From Pseudonocardia parietis (GTDB taxonomy: Bacteria; Actinomycetota; Actinomycetes; Mycobacteriales; Pseudonocardiaceae), in the NCBI RefSeq assembly GCF_017876315.1, contig NZ_JAGINU010000001.1:186001-250000 (forward strand): a stretch of DNA of 64,000 bases, read 5' to 3'. How positions within the stretch are numbered: position 1 is the stretch's first letter; each line of letters opens with the position of its first letter. The position numbers and the translations under genes are program-made. The notes under the pieces were generated by a model. The model was not told the origin of the DNA. It saw only the letters and a program-made list of their open reading frames with translations, and did no database searches. Shown piece by piece: positions 40,139 through 48,110 of this stretch.

Positions 40139-42213
40139 TGCGAAACCTTCCGGGTCACGATGATGTTCAGGTGCTCGTCGATGCGGGCGGTGAAGCCGGG
40201 GTGCAGCGGCGAGGTGGAGCCGAACTCCTCGACGATCGCCGGCCCGTCGACGACCGCGCCGGGCACCAGGTCGGAACGCCGGTAGACGGGGGTGTCGACG
40301 AAGCCGTCGGCGGCGTCGAAGCACACCGGCCGCCGGGACACCTCGGTGGCGACCGGGTCGGCGACGAGGTCGTGGCGCGGGATCTCGGGGCGGCGGATCG
40401 GCCCGATCCCGGAGACGCGCAGGTTCACCCACTCGACCTGCTGGTCGGGGTCACCGGCGAAGTCGTAGCCGTACAGCGTGCGGTGTGCGGCGTGGAACGC
40501 CTCCGCGACAGTGTCCAACGTGGACGCGGTCACCGGCCCGTCCGGCACCGGGACCCGCACCTCGAAGGCCTGCCCGAAGTAGCGCAGGTCCGCGGTCCGG
40601 ACGAAGCCGTGCTGCTCGGGGGCGAACCCCTCCCGGTTCAGCGCCGCGGTGGCCTGCCCGGTGAGGTCGCCGACGATCCGGGTGACGTCGGCCGGGTCGA
40701 GGGTGTCGGCCAGCGCGACGTGGGTCTGCACGTAGTCGTTCTTGACGTCGACGGTGAGCAGCCCGAACGCGGAGACGTTGCCGGGGTTCGGCGGGACCAG
40801 CACGGTCGGGACGCCGAGCACGTCGACCAGCCGGCACAGCAGCAGCGACCCGGACCCGCCGAACGTGGTGAGCGCGAAGTCGCGGACGTCGAGGCCGCGC
40901 TTCACGGTGACCTGGCGCAGCGCGTTGGCCTGGTTCCAGGCGGAGATCTCCAGGATCCCGGTGGCGCACGCCTCCGGGCTCAGCTCGAGCTCCTTGGCGA
41001 GGGTCTCGATACCGGCGCGGGCGGCGTCGACGTCGAGCGGGATCTCGCCGCCGAGCAGGTGCGGCGGGATCCGGCCGAGGAACACGTGCGCGTCGGTGAT
41101 GGTCACCTCGGTGCCGCCCCGGCCGTAGCAGAGCGGTCCCGGGTCGGCGCCCGCCGAGTGCGGGCCGACCTTCAGGGTGCCCTCCGGCGAGATCCACGCG
41201 ATGGAGCCGCCACCCGCGCCGACCGTGACGACGTCGATCATCGGGATCTTGGACGGGAACCGGCCGACCGTGCCCTCGGTGGTCAGCGTCGGCTCGCCGT
41301 CGATCACCACCGAGACGTCGGTGGAGGTGCCGCCGCCGTCGGAGGTCAGGACCTTGTCGAAGCCGGCCTCCTTCGCGATCAGCGCGGCGCCGAGCGCGCC
41401 GGCCGCCGGTCCGGACAGGACGGTGGTGATCGGCTGGTGGACGACCTCGTCGGCGGAGAGCACGCCGCCGTTGGACTTCATGACGTAGAACGGGATCTCG
41501 CGGTCGTCGTACTCGGCGAGCCGGTTCTTGATGTTGCCGACGTACGCCGAGAGCCGCGGCTTCACCGCGGCGTCCACCAGCACCGTCGTGGCTCGCTCGA
41601 ACTCGCGGTACTCCCGCAGCACCTCGCTGGACAGCGACACGACGGCCTCGGGGTGCTCCTCGGTGAGGATCTCCCGCATCCGCTGCTCGTGCGAGGGCTC
41701 GGCGTAGGCGTGCAGGAAGCAGACGCCGAGGGTGTTCACGCCGTGGTCGCGGAACCAGCGGGCGGCCGCCCGCGCGCCCGCCTCGTCGAACGGGCGGACC
41801 TGCGCGCCGGTGTGGTCCAGCCGGCCCTCGACGCCCTTCACCAGGTGCCGCGGCACGATCCGGCTCGGCTTGACCCAGAAGTAGGAGTTGCCGTAGCCGT
41901 CCGGCACCGACTGGCGGGCGATCTCCAGCATCGCCTCGTAGCCGGCCGTGGTGATGAAGCCGAGCCGGTCGACCTTGCCCTCGAGGAGCTGGTTGGTCGC
42001 GACCGTGGTGCCGTGGCTGACGGCCTCGATCGCGGAGCCGTCCGCACCCAACAGGCCCAGGACCTTGTCGATCCCGGCCAGGAACCCGTCGGCCGGGTTG
42101 GCGGGGGTGGACGGCGTCTTGGTGGTGACGAGCTCGCCCGCCTCCTCGTCGAAGGCGACGACGTCGGTGAACGTCCCACCGGTGTCGATGCCGATCCGGA
42201 TGCGCCGGGTCAT
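40135..42213 (-). CDS. hyuA: Hydantoinase A/oxoprolinase family protein
   Basis: A 692-residue HyuA-type subunit with the actin-like ATPase fold: IGIDTGGTFTDVVAFDEEAG at the start, VSHGTTVATNQLLEGK, TSDGGGTSTDVSVV and VTVGAGGGSIAWIS. It couples ATP hydrolysis to ring opening or carboxylation with HyuB. ATG 42213 has AGGAGG 7 bases upstream. It begins a new unit 105 bases after the amidase gene; that gap carries a small inverted repeat, so it may be separately controlled. Confidence 0.9.
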   Translation of the reverse strand: MTRRIRIGIDTGGTFTDVVAFDEEAGELVTTKTPSTPANPADGFLAGIDKVLGLLGADGSAIEAVSHGTTVATNQLLEGKVDRLGFITTAGYEAMLEIARQSVPDGYGNSYFWVKPSRIVPRHLVKGVEGRLDHTGAQVRPFDEAGARAAARWFRDHGVNTLGVCFLHAYAEPSHEQRMREILTEEHPEAVVSLSSEVLREYREFERATTVLVDAAVKPRLSAYVGNIKNRLAEYDDREIPFYVMKSNGGVLSADEVVHQPITTVLSGPAAGALGAALIAKEAGFDKVLTSDGGGTSTDVSVVIDGEPTLTTEGTVGRFPSKIPMIDVVTVGAGGGSIAWISPEGTLKVGPHSAGADPGPLCYGRGGTEVTITDAHVFLGRIPPHLLGGEIPLDVDAARAGIETLAKELELSPEACATGILEISAWNQANALRQVTVKRGLDVRDFALTTFGGSGSLLLCRLVDVLGVPTVLVPPNPGNVSAFGLLTVDVKNDYVQTHVALADTLDPADVTRIVGDLTGQATAALNREGFAPEQHGFVRTADLRYFGQAFEVRVPVPDGPVTASTLDTVAEAFHAAHRTLYGYDFAGDPDQQVEWVNLRVSGIGPIRRPEIPRHDLVADPVATEVSRRPVCFDAADGFVDTPVYRRSDLVPGAVVDGPAIVEEFGSTSPLHPGFTARIDEHLNIIVTRKVSQ

Positions 42214-42291
42214 GCCTGGTCCTCCTGCTGCCGGGGCGTGGCCCTGCTTGGGCACGGCTCGATTCAACCCGCGCAGGAGGTGCGCCGACAT

Positions 42292-42335
42292 GGCAAAGAT
42301 TGCCGTCGGAACGCCTCGTTACTGGCAATGATTGG
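42292..42335. promoter_or_regulatory. Repeated GGCAA-nGA-TTG motif upstream of hyuA
   Basis: A perfect inverted repeat GGCAA-AGA-TTGCC lies at 42292-42304, and a similar copy, GGCAATGATTGG, at 42324-42335 overlaps the last codons of the amidase gene. The copies are about 32 bases apart, three helical turns, as expected for a cooperative operator. Confidence 0.4.
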
Positions 42336-43728
42336 AGTACTGCTCCACGGCGGCGGCGACCTCCAGCAGGCGCCGGTCGGCGCCGTGTCGCGCGACGATC
42401 TGGATCCCCACCGGCAACCCGTCCGGCGTCGTCCCGAACGGCACCGAGATCGCCGGGCAGCCGGTGACGGTGATCAGGTACGCCGACCGCATCCAGTCCA
42501 GGTAGGACTCCATCGGCCGTCCGTCGATCGCGGTCGGGAACTCCTGGTCGGCAGGGAAGGGCGGCACCTGCGACACGGGCAGCACCAGCACGTCGTGCTC
42601 GGCGAAGAACTCCCGCATCCGCTGGGCCAGCGCACTCCGCCGCCGGTAGGCCAGCGCGATGTCCGGGCCGGTCAGGGTCTCGCCGGCCCGGATGTTCGCG
42701 GCGAGCGAGGCCTTGAACTGCTCCGGGTGCTCGGCGAGCAGGTCCCCGAAGCGGGCCTGGAAGTGCCAGGCACGCAGGGTCCGGAAACACTCGTCGGCGC
42801 CGGTCAGGTCGGGGACCGCGGAGCCGACGGACGCGCCGGCACCGGCCAGCGCCCGTCCGGCGGCCTCGACGACCGCGCCCACCTCGGGGTCGACCGCGAA
42901 GGCACCACCGAGGTCGGGCGAGAGCGCGACCCGCAGACCGGCCGGCGGCGCCGGCTCCAGCGGCGGAGCGAACGTCGCCCCCGGGTCGCCGAGCGCGTGC
43001 GGGGCCCGCGGGTCCGGGCCGGCCAGCACCGACAGCAGCAGCGCCAGGTCGCCGACGGTGCGGGCCATCGGGCCACCGGTGCTCGTGGTCTCCCACATGT
43101 TGGCCTGCGGCCACTCCGGCACCCGGCCCCAGGACGGCCGCAACCCGACCACCCCGCAGAACGACGCCGGGTTGCGCAGCGAGCCACCCATGTCCGAGCC
43201 CTCGGCCAGCGGCACCATCCCGGCCGCGAGCGCGCACGCGGCGCCACCCGACGAACCGCCCGCGGAACGGGACGGGTCGTGCGGGTTGAGCGTGGTGCCG
43301 AAGACCGGGTTGAACGTGTGCGAGCCGGCCGCGAACTCCGGGACGTTGGTCTTGCCGATCGGCACCGCCCCGGCTCGCCGGATCCGCTCGACGACCAGCT
43401 CGTCGGTCTCCGGGACGTGCTCAGCGAACAGCGGCGAGCCGTAGGTGGTGCGCCACCCCGCGGCGTCGTGGGTGTCCTTGAACGCGAACGGCAGCCCGTG
43501 CAGCGGGCCCGGGTCCGTCCCGGCGGCGAGGGCCTCGTCGGCGGCGGCCGCGGTGGCGCGGGCGCGTTCCGGATCCAGCGAGACGACCGCGTTCAGCTGC
43601 GGGTTCCGCTCGGCGATCCGGTGCAGGTGCAGCTCCAGGAGCTCGCGCGCCGAGATCTCCTTGGCACGCAGCGCCGCGGCCTGCGCACGGGCGGTCGAGT
43701 CCACCGACAGGGCGGGCCCGCCGGTCAC
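42319..43728 (-). CDS. Amidase-signature family amidase
   Basis: A 469-residue amidase. The Ser-Ser-Lys triad is visible: Lys in FAFKDTHD (about residue 85), Ser in AGGSSGGAACALAAG, and Ser in GSDMGGSLRNPASFCGVVGLRP. It hydrolyses an amide to acid and ammonia. In this operon it overlaps coxG by 4 bases and so is co-produced with the molybdenum hydroxylase and permease. Malonamate, expected from ureidomalonate after carbamoyl removal, would be a logical substrate; a malonamidase of this family is known from Bradyrhizobium. This assignment is inference. Confidence 0.87.
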   Translation of the reverse strand: MTGGPALSVDSTARAQAAALRAKEISARELLELHLHRIAERNPQLNAVVSLDPERARATAAAADEALAAGTDPGPLHGLPFAFKDTHDAAGWRTTYGSPLFAEHVPETDELVVERIRRAGAVPIGKTNVPEFAAGSHTFNPVFGTTLNPHDPSRSAGGSSGGAACALAAGMVPLAEGSDMGGSLRNPASFCGVVGLRPSWGRVPEWPQANMWETTSTGGPMARTVGDLALLLSVLAGPDPRAPHALGDPGATFAPPLEPAPPAGLRVALSPDLGGAFAVDPEVGAVVEAAGRALAGAGASVGSAVPDLTGADECFRTLRAWHFQARFGDLLAEHPEQFKASLAANIRAGETLTGPDIALAYRRRSALAQRMREFFAEHDVLVLPVSQVPPFPADQEFPTAIDGRPMESYLDWMRSAYLITVTGCPAISVPFGTTPDGLPVGIQIVARHGADRRLLEVAAAVEQYSNHCQ

Positions 43729-44420
43729 CGGCGCCGCCCGATCGCGGCGCCGACCAGCACACCGAGCAGCGCCACCGCGGCACCGATGCCGATGCCCTTC
43801 GTGAGGTCGTCCGGACCGGCCGCGCCCGCGGCGGACGCCGTGTGGACGCCCGGCCGGGTGGTCGGGGCGGTGTACCCCGGCCCCCCGACGAGTGCCGGCG
43901 GCACGGTGTCGGCGTCCCGGTCGACGGCGACCGGCGCACCGCCGATGTCGGAGCCGGACCCCTCGACCGGCACCGACATCGGCGCGGCGATCGCCCGGCC
44001 GACGTTGCCGAAGAACTCGGCCGCCATCCGCTTCGACACGCTCGCGAGCATCCGCTGGCCGACGCCGCCGACCATCCCGCCGACGGTCGCGTCGGCGGCG
44101 TAGGAGATGCGGGTGCCGTCCGCGCCGAGGTCCTCGAACCCGACGTCGACGACCGCATCGATCGTGCCCGGAGCACCGGCCCCGGCCAGCGTCATCACCA
44201 GCGACTCGTGCGGCTTCAGGTCGGACAGCGCGCACCTCCCGGCGTAGCTGCCCTTGATCGCGGCCACCCCCGCCGTGACCGTCATGGCGTACTCGTGGTC
44301 GCCGGTGGCCTCCAGCCTCTCGCAGCCGGGGATGCTCGCGACCAGCACACGGGGGTCGAGCACCGCGTCCCACACGTGCTCGACCGGGTGCGGTACGACG
44401 TTGGTCCCGCTGATCTTCAT
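43725..44420 (-). CDS. coxG: CoxG-type SRPBCC protein with membrane anchor
   Basis: A 231-residue protein. The N-terminal SRPBCC domain (about residues 1-150) opens MKISGTNVVPHPVEHVWDAV, as in CoxG proteins that accompany carbon-monoxide-dehydrogenase-type molybdenum enzymes. A flexible linker leads to a C-terminal membrane helix (IGIGAAVALLGVLVGAAIG). CoxG helps recruit the hydroxylase to the membrane and links it to quinones. It lies between coxL and the amidase with 4-base overlaps on both sides. Confidence 0.85.
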   Translation of the reverse strand: MKISGTNVVPHPVEHVWDAVLDPRVLVASIPGCERLEATGDHEYAMTVTAGVAAIKGSYAGRCALSDLKPHESLVMTLAGAGAPGTIDAVVDVGFEDLGADGTRISYAADATVGGMVGGVGQRMLASVSKRMAAEFFGNVGRAIAAPMSVPVEGSGSDIGGAPVAVDRDADTVPPALVGGPGYTAPTTRPGVHTASAAGAAGPDDLTKGIGIGAAVALLGVLVGAAIGRRR

Positions 44421-46795
44421 GAGCGGTGTTCCTCCCGAAGGGTGTGCAGGTCGGACGGCGAGATCGGCATCGCCCGGATCGGGATGCCCTCGGCATCCTC
44501 GATAGCCGCCGCGACCACCGCGGAGACCGGGATGACCCCGGCCTCGCCGGCACCCTTGATCCCCAGCGGGTTCAGCGGGGACGGTGTCTCCAGGTGGTCG
44601 ATCTCGATCCCGTCGGGGATCTCGGTGACATAGGGCATCAGGAAGTCCATGAAGGACGCGTTGAGCAGCTGGCCGCCCTCGTCGTAGGCCATCCGCTCGT
44701 ACAGGGCACCGCCCACGCCCTGGGCCACCCCGCCGTGGATCTGCCCTTCGACGACCATCGGGTTGATCAGGTTCCCGCAGTCGTGCACGACGGCGTAGCG
44801 CAGGATCCGGATCTCGGCGGTGGCCGGGTCGGTCTCGACGATCGCCGCGTGCATGCCGGAGGCGAACGTGGCGTGCTCCGGGCTGTAGAAGTCCTTGCCC
44901 TCGAGGCCGGGCTCCTCCCCCTCGGCGACCGGGAGCGCGTCGCGCTCACCCACCGAGAACTGGGTCGCGGCCTTCGAGGCCTCGTCGAAGGCGTAGCGCA
45001 GCGGGTTGGACAGCACCGACAGCGTGCCCAGCGGGATCGAGCGGTCCGTCCCGCGCACCCCGACCACACCGTCGACGATCTCCAGGTCGTCGACGGAGGC
45101 CTCGAGCGCGTCCGCGGCGAGCCGCAGCGCCTTCTCCTTCGTCCGCCGGGCGGCCTTGAAGATCGCCGAGCCGGACATCACCGCGGCCCGGGAGGCGAAC
45201 GTGCCCACCGCGTACGGCATCCGGCGGGTGTCGCCGGTGACGACCTCCACGTCGCTGAAGCGCACCCCGAGCTCGTCCGCGACGATCTGGGCGAACGCCG
45301 TCTCGTGGCTCTGCCCCTGCGTGGTGAGGCCGGTCGCGACCTTGACCTTGCCGGTGGTCTCGACGTGCACGTGGGCGCCCTCGTACGGGCCGACGCCGGT
45401 GCCCTCGACGTAGCAGGCCAGCCCGATCCCGACGGTGCGGCCGTCGCGCGCCATCTGCTCCTTGAACGCGCCGAACTCGTGCCAGCCGATCAGCTTGCGC
45501 AGCTTCTCCAGCGACGCCGGGTAGTCACCCGAGTCGTACTCCAGCGCCCGGCCGTCCTGGAAGATCAGGCCGTGGTCGTAGGGGAACTCGTGCGGCTGGA
45601 TGAAGTTCGCCGCCCGCACCTCGGTGCGGTCCCGCCCCAGGTACTCGGCGATCGCGTCCATCGTGCGTTCCATGGCGTAGCAGCCCTGCGGGCGGCCTGC
45701 GCCGCGGTACGGCGTGACGATCACGGTGTTGGTGTAGAGCGACTCGAACGTCACCCGGTAGGCGCCGGGCTTGTACGGGCCGAGCAGCTGGGTCGAGGTG
45801 ATGATCGGGACGATCAGCCCGTACGGCGTGTAGGCGCCGTGGTCGTGCCAGAACTCGACGTCCAGGCCGAGCAGCCGGCCGTCGTCGTCGAACCCGACCT
45901 CGATGTGCTGGACCTGCCCGCGCTCGTGCGCCGAGGAGATGAAGTGCTCGCGCCGGTCCTCGGTGAACTTCACCGGCCGGCCCAGCGCGCGGGCGGCCAT
46001 CGGGACCAGCAGCTCCTCCGGCCACGGGTGCACGATCTTCACACCGAACCCGCCACCGACGTCCGGGGTGATCACGTCGACCCGGCCGATGTCCAGGCCG
46101 AGCTTCGCGGCGACCGCCGCACGGACACCGGTGGAGCTCTGGGTGGAGGTCCACAGGACGAGCCGGCCTGCGTCGGGGTCCCAGCGGGCGACGGTGCCGC
46201 GGCCCTCCAGGGGCATGCAGGCGCTGCGCTCGATCTCCAGGTCCAGCTCGAGGCGGTGCGGGGCCGCGGCGATCGCGGCCGGCGCGTCCCCGACCGTCTG
46301 CTCCATGCGAGCGCCGACGTTGCCGGGGACGTCGTCGTGCACCAGTCGCTCCGCGGCACGGGCGACATCGATCCCGACGACGGCGGGCAGCACCTCGTAG
46401 TCGACGACGATCCGGTCCACCGCGTCCTCGGCCAGGTAGCGGTCGTCGGCGACGACGAAGGCGATCGCCTCGCCGACGTGGTTCACCTCGTCGCGGGCCA
46501 GCGGGTACTGCGTGCGGCCGTGGGTGAGCGCGGGGTGCGGGATGAGGACGGGCAGCGGCTCGGCCAGTGGGCCGGTCAGGTCGTCGTAGGTGTAGACGGC
46601 GTGCACACCGTCGACGTCGAGGACCCCGGAGACGTCGATGTCGACGATGCGGGCGTGCGCGTGCGGGGACCGCAGGACGGCCGCGTGCAGGGTGCCGGGG
46701 CCCGCTGCGACGTCGTCGACGTAGCGGCCGCCGCCGCGCAGGAACCGCTGGTCCTCGACCCGCTGGACGGGCTGTCCCATCAGCTTGGTGGTCAC
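44417..46795 (-). CDS. Molybdenum hydroxylase large subunit (CoxL/XdhB-type)
   Basis: A 792-residue molybdopterin-binding subunit. The active-site loop is PYRGAGRPQ (about residue 360), the form II signature, not the Cys-containing loop of true CO dehydrogenase; the catalytic Glu is in IKGAGEAGVIP (about 748). The enzyme therefore hydroxylates a ring carbon such as in purines, pyrimidines or nicotinate-like compounds. The barbiturase and uracil-type permease suggest uracil or thymine oxidation to barbiturates, as known for Rhodococcus uracil/thymine dehydrogenase. It overlaps coxS and coxG by 4 bases each. Confidence 0.9.
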   Translation of the reverse strand: MTTKLMGQPVQRVEDQRFLRGGGRYVDDVAAGPGTLHAAVLRSPHAHARIVDIDVSGVLDVDGVHAVYTYDDLTGPLAEPLPVLIPHPALTHGRTQYPLARDEVNHVGEAIAFVVADDRYLAEDAVDRIVVDYEVLPAVVGIDVARAAERLVHDDVPGNVGARMEQTVGDAPAAIAAAPHRLELDLEIERSACMPLEGRGTVARWDPDAGRLVLWTSTQSSTGVRAAVAAKLGLDIGRVDVITPDVGGGFGVKIVHPWPEELLVPMAARALGRPVKFTEDRREHFISSAHERGQVQHIEVGFDDDGRLLGLDVEFWHDHGAYTPYGLIVPIITSTQLLGPYKPGAYRVTFESLYTNTVIVTPYRGAGRPQGCYAMERTMDAIAEYLGRDRTEVRAANFIQPHEFPYDHGLIFQDGRALEYDSGDYPASLEKLRKLIGWHEFGAFKEQMARDGRTVGIGLACYVEGTGVGPYEGAHVHVETTGKVKVATGLTTQGQSHETAFAQIVADELGVRFSDVEVVTGDTRRMPYAVGTFASRAAVMSGSAIFKAARRTKEKALRLAADALEASVDDLEIVDGVVGVRGTDRSIPLGTLSVLSNPLRYAFDEASKAATQFSVGERDALPVAEGEEPGLEGKDFYSPEHATFASGMHAAIVETDPATAEIRILRYAVVHDCGNLINPMVVEGQIHGGVAQGVGGALYERMAYDEGGQLLNASFMDFLMPYVTEIPDGIEIDHLETPSPLNPLGIKGAGEAGVIPVSAVVAAAIEDAEGIPIRAMPISPSDLHTLREEHRS

Positions 46796-47277
46796 GAGGA
46801 CGCCCCGATCTCCGCCGCCCGCTCCACTGCACGCACGATGTTCTGGTAGCCCGTGCACCGGCAGAGGTTCCCGGCGATCATGTCCCGGGCCTGCTCGTGG
46901 GTCGGGCACGGCTCGCGGCGCAGCCCGGCGGTGACCGTCGTCAGGAAGCCGGGGGTGCAGAACCCGCACTGCAGGCCGTGGCACTCGGCGAACGCCTGCT
47001 GCACCGGCGAGAGCGTCCCGTCCGGCTCCGCCAACCCCTCGACGGTGGTGATGTCGTGTGTTTGGGCGGCGACCGCCAGCATCAGGCAGGCCCGCACCGG
47101 TTCGCCGTCGGCCAGGATCGTGCAGGACCCGCAGACTCCGTGCTCGCAGCCGACGTGCGTCCCGGTCAGTCCCAGATCGTGACGCAACGCGTCGGACAGC
47201 AGCCGCCGCGCCGGGACCCGCAGCTCGTGCTCGATCCCGTTCACCCGCAGGCGGATCTCGTGCAGCGTCTCGCTCAC
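46792..47277 (-). CDS. Molybdenum hydroxylase [2Fe-2S] subunit (CoxS-type)
   Basis: A 161-residue iron-sulfur subunit. The plant-type cluster motif is GCEHGVCGSC with a further Cys in VRACLML; the second cluster is in LQCGFCTPGFL and GNLCRCTGYQNIV. It moves electrons from the molybdenum site of the large subunit to the FAD subunit. The order here, FAD-FeS-Mo subunit, is the coxMSL order. Both ends overlap neighbours by 4 bases. Confidence 0.93.
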   Translation of the reverse strand: MSETLHEIRLRVNGIEHELRVPARRLLSDALRHDLGLTGTHVGCEHGVCGSCTILADGEPVRACLMLAVAAQTHDITTVEGLAEPDGTLSPVQQAFAECHGLQCGFCTPGFLTTVTAGLRREPCPTHEQARDMIAGNLCRCTGYQNIVRAVERAAEIGASS

Positions 47278-48110
47278 GGCTGTGCTCCCTTCAGCATCGC
47301 AGCGGAGTTCTCGACCGCGGAAGCCACGACGCGGTCGGTCAGTACCCGCACGAGCGTGCGTCGGTAGGCGGCCGTGGCGTGGATGTCACCGATCGGGTCC
47401 AGCTGTTCCAGCGCCGCATCGGCCCGGTCGCCCGGGTCGAGCCCGGTCAGGTCGACGACGGTCGGCACGTCGCTCACCGACAGGTAGCCGACCCGGATCC
47501 GCTCGCCCTCGACCAGCGCGGCCACCCCGACCAGGGCGTAGTCGCCGTGCCGGCGAGCGATCTCGTCGAAGGCGACACCCGCCCCGGGGGGCAGCGCGGG
47601 GAAGAAGGCGGAGACGGCGATCTCGTCCGGCCCCACCGACGACTCCAGCGGGCCGGTGAACAGCTCGGACGCGGCGATCGCGCGGCGCCCGGCGGGCCCC
47701 TCGACGTCCAGCGACCCGCCGAGCAGGCTCAGCACCACCGGCATCTCGGCGGCGGCGTCGGCGTGCGCCAGCGACCCGACCGTCGTCCCGCGGTTGCGGA
47801 TGGTGGCGTGCGCGACGTGCTCGAGGGCCATCGGCACCAGCGGCTGCACCCGGGCGACGTCCGGCGACTCCAGCACGGTGGTGTGCCGGGCCAGCGCGCC
47901 GACCCGTACCCCGTCGGCGGTGACCGTGACGGCGCCGAGACCGGGCAGGCCGTTGATGTCGACGAGCAGCGACGGCGCGGCGAGGCGCATCGACAGCAGC
48001 GGGATCAGGCTCTGCCCGCCTGCCAGCACCTTGCTGTCCGGTGTGGACAGCGCGGCGACGGCGTCGGCCAGCCGGTCGGGCCGTACGTAGTCGAAGGGAG
48101 CAGGTTTCAC
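47274..48110 (-). CDS. Molybdenum hydroxylase FAD subunit (CoxM-type)
   Basis: A 278-residue FAD-binding subunit. Motifs are LAGGQSLIPLLSMRLAAP (about residues 29-46) and TIRNRGTTVGSLAHADAAAEMP (about 103-124), both flavin contacts in the CoxM/xanthine dehydrogenase family. It receives electrons from the CoxS-type subunit. The GTG start overlaps the permease stop by 4 bases, so uptake and oxidation are translated from one message. Confidence 0.93.
   Translation of the reverse strand: MKPAPFDYVRPDRLADAVAALSTPDSKVLAGGQSLIPLLSMRLAAPSLLVDINGLPGLGAVTVTADGVRVGALARHTTVLESPDVARVQPLVPMALEHVAHATIRNRGTTVGSLAHADAAAEMPVVLSLLGGSLDVEGPAGRRAIAASELFTGPLESSVGPDEIAVSAFFPALPPGAGVAFDEIARRHGDYALVGVAALVEGERIRVGYLSVSDVPTVVDLTGLDPGDRADAALEQLDPIGDIHATAAYRRTLVRVLTDRVVASAVENSAAMLKGAQP

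Noticed and set aside
40171-44103. A 1310-codon plus-strand open frame
   Set aside because: It is antisense to hyuA, the amidase and coxG, which have clear family motifs; lack of stops reflects high GC content.
44417-48110. Carbon monoxide dehydrogenase
   Set aside because: The large subunit lacks the Cys-containing active-site loop of true CO dehydrogenase and has the form II loop PYRGAGR.
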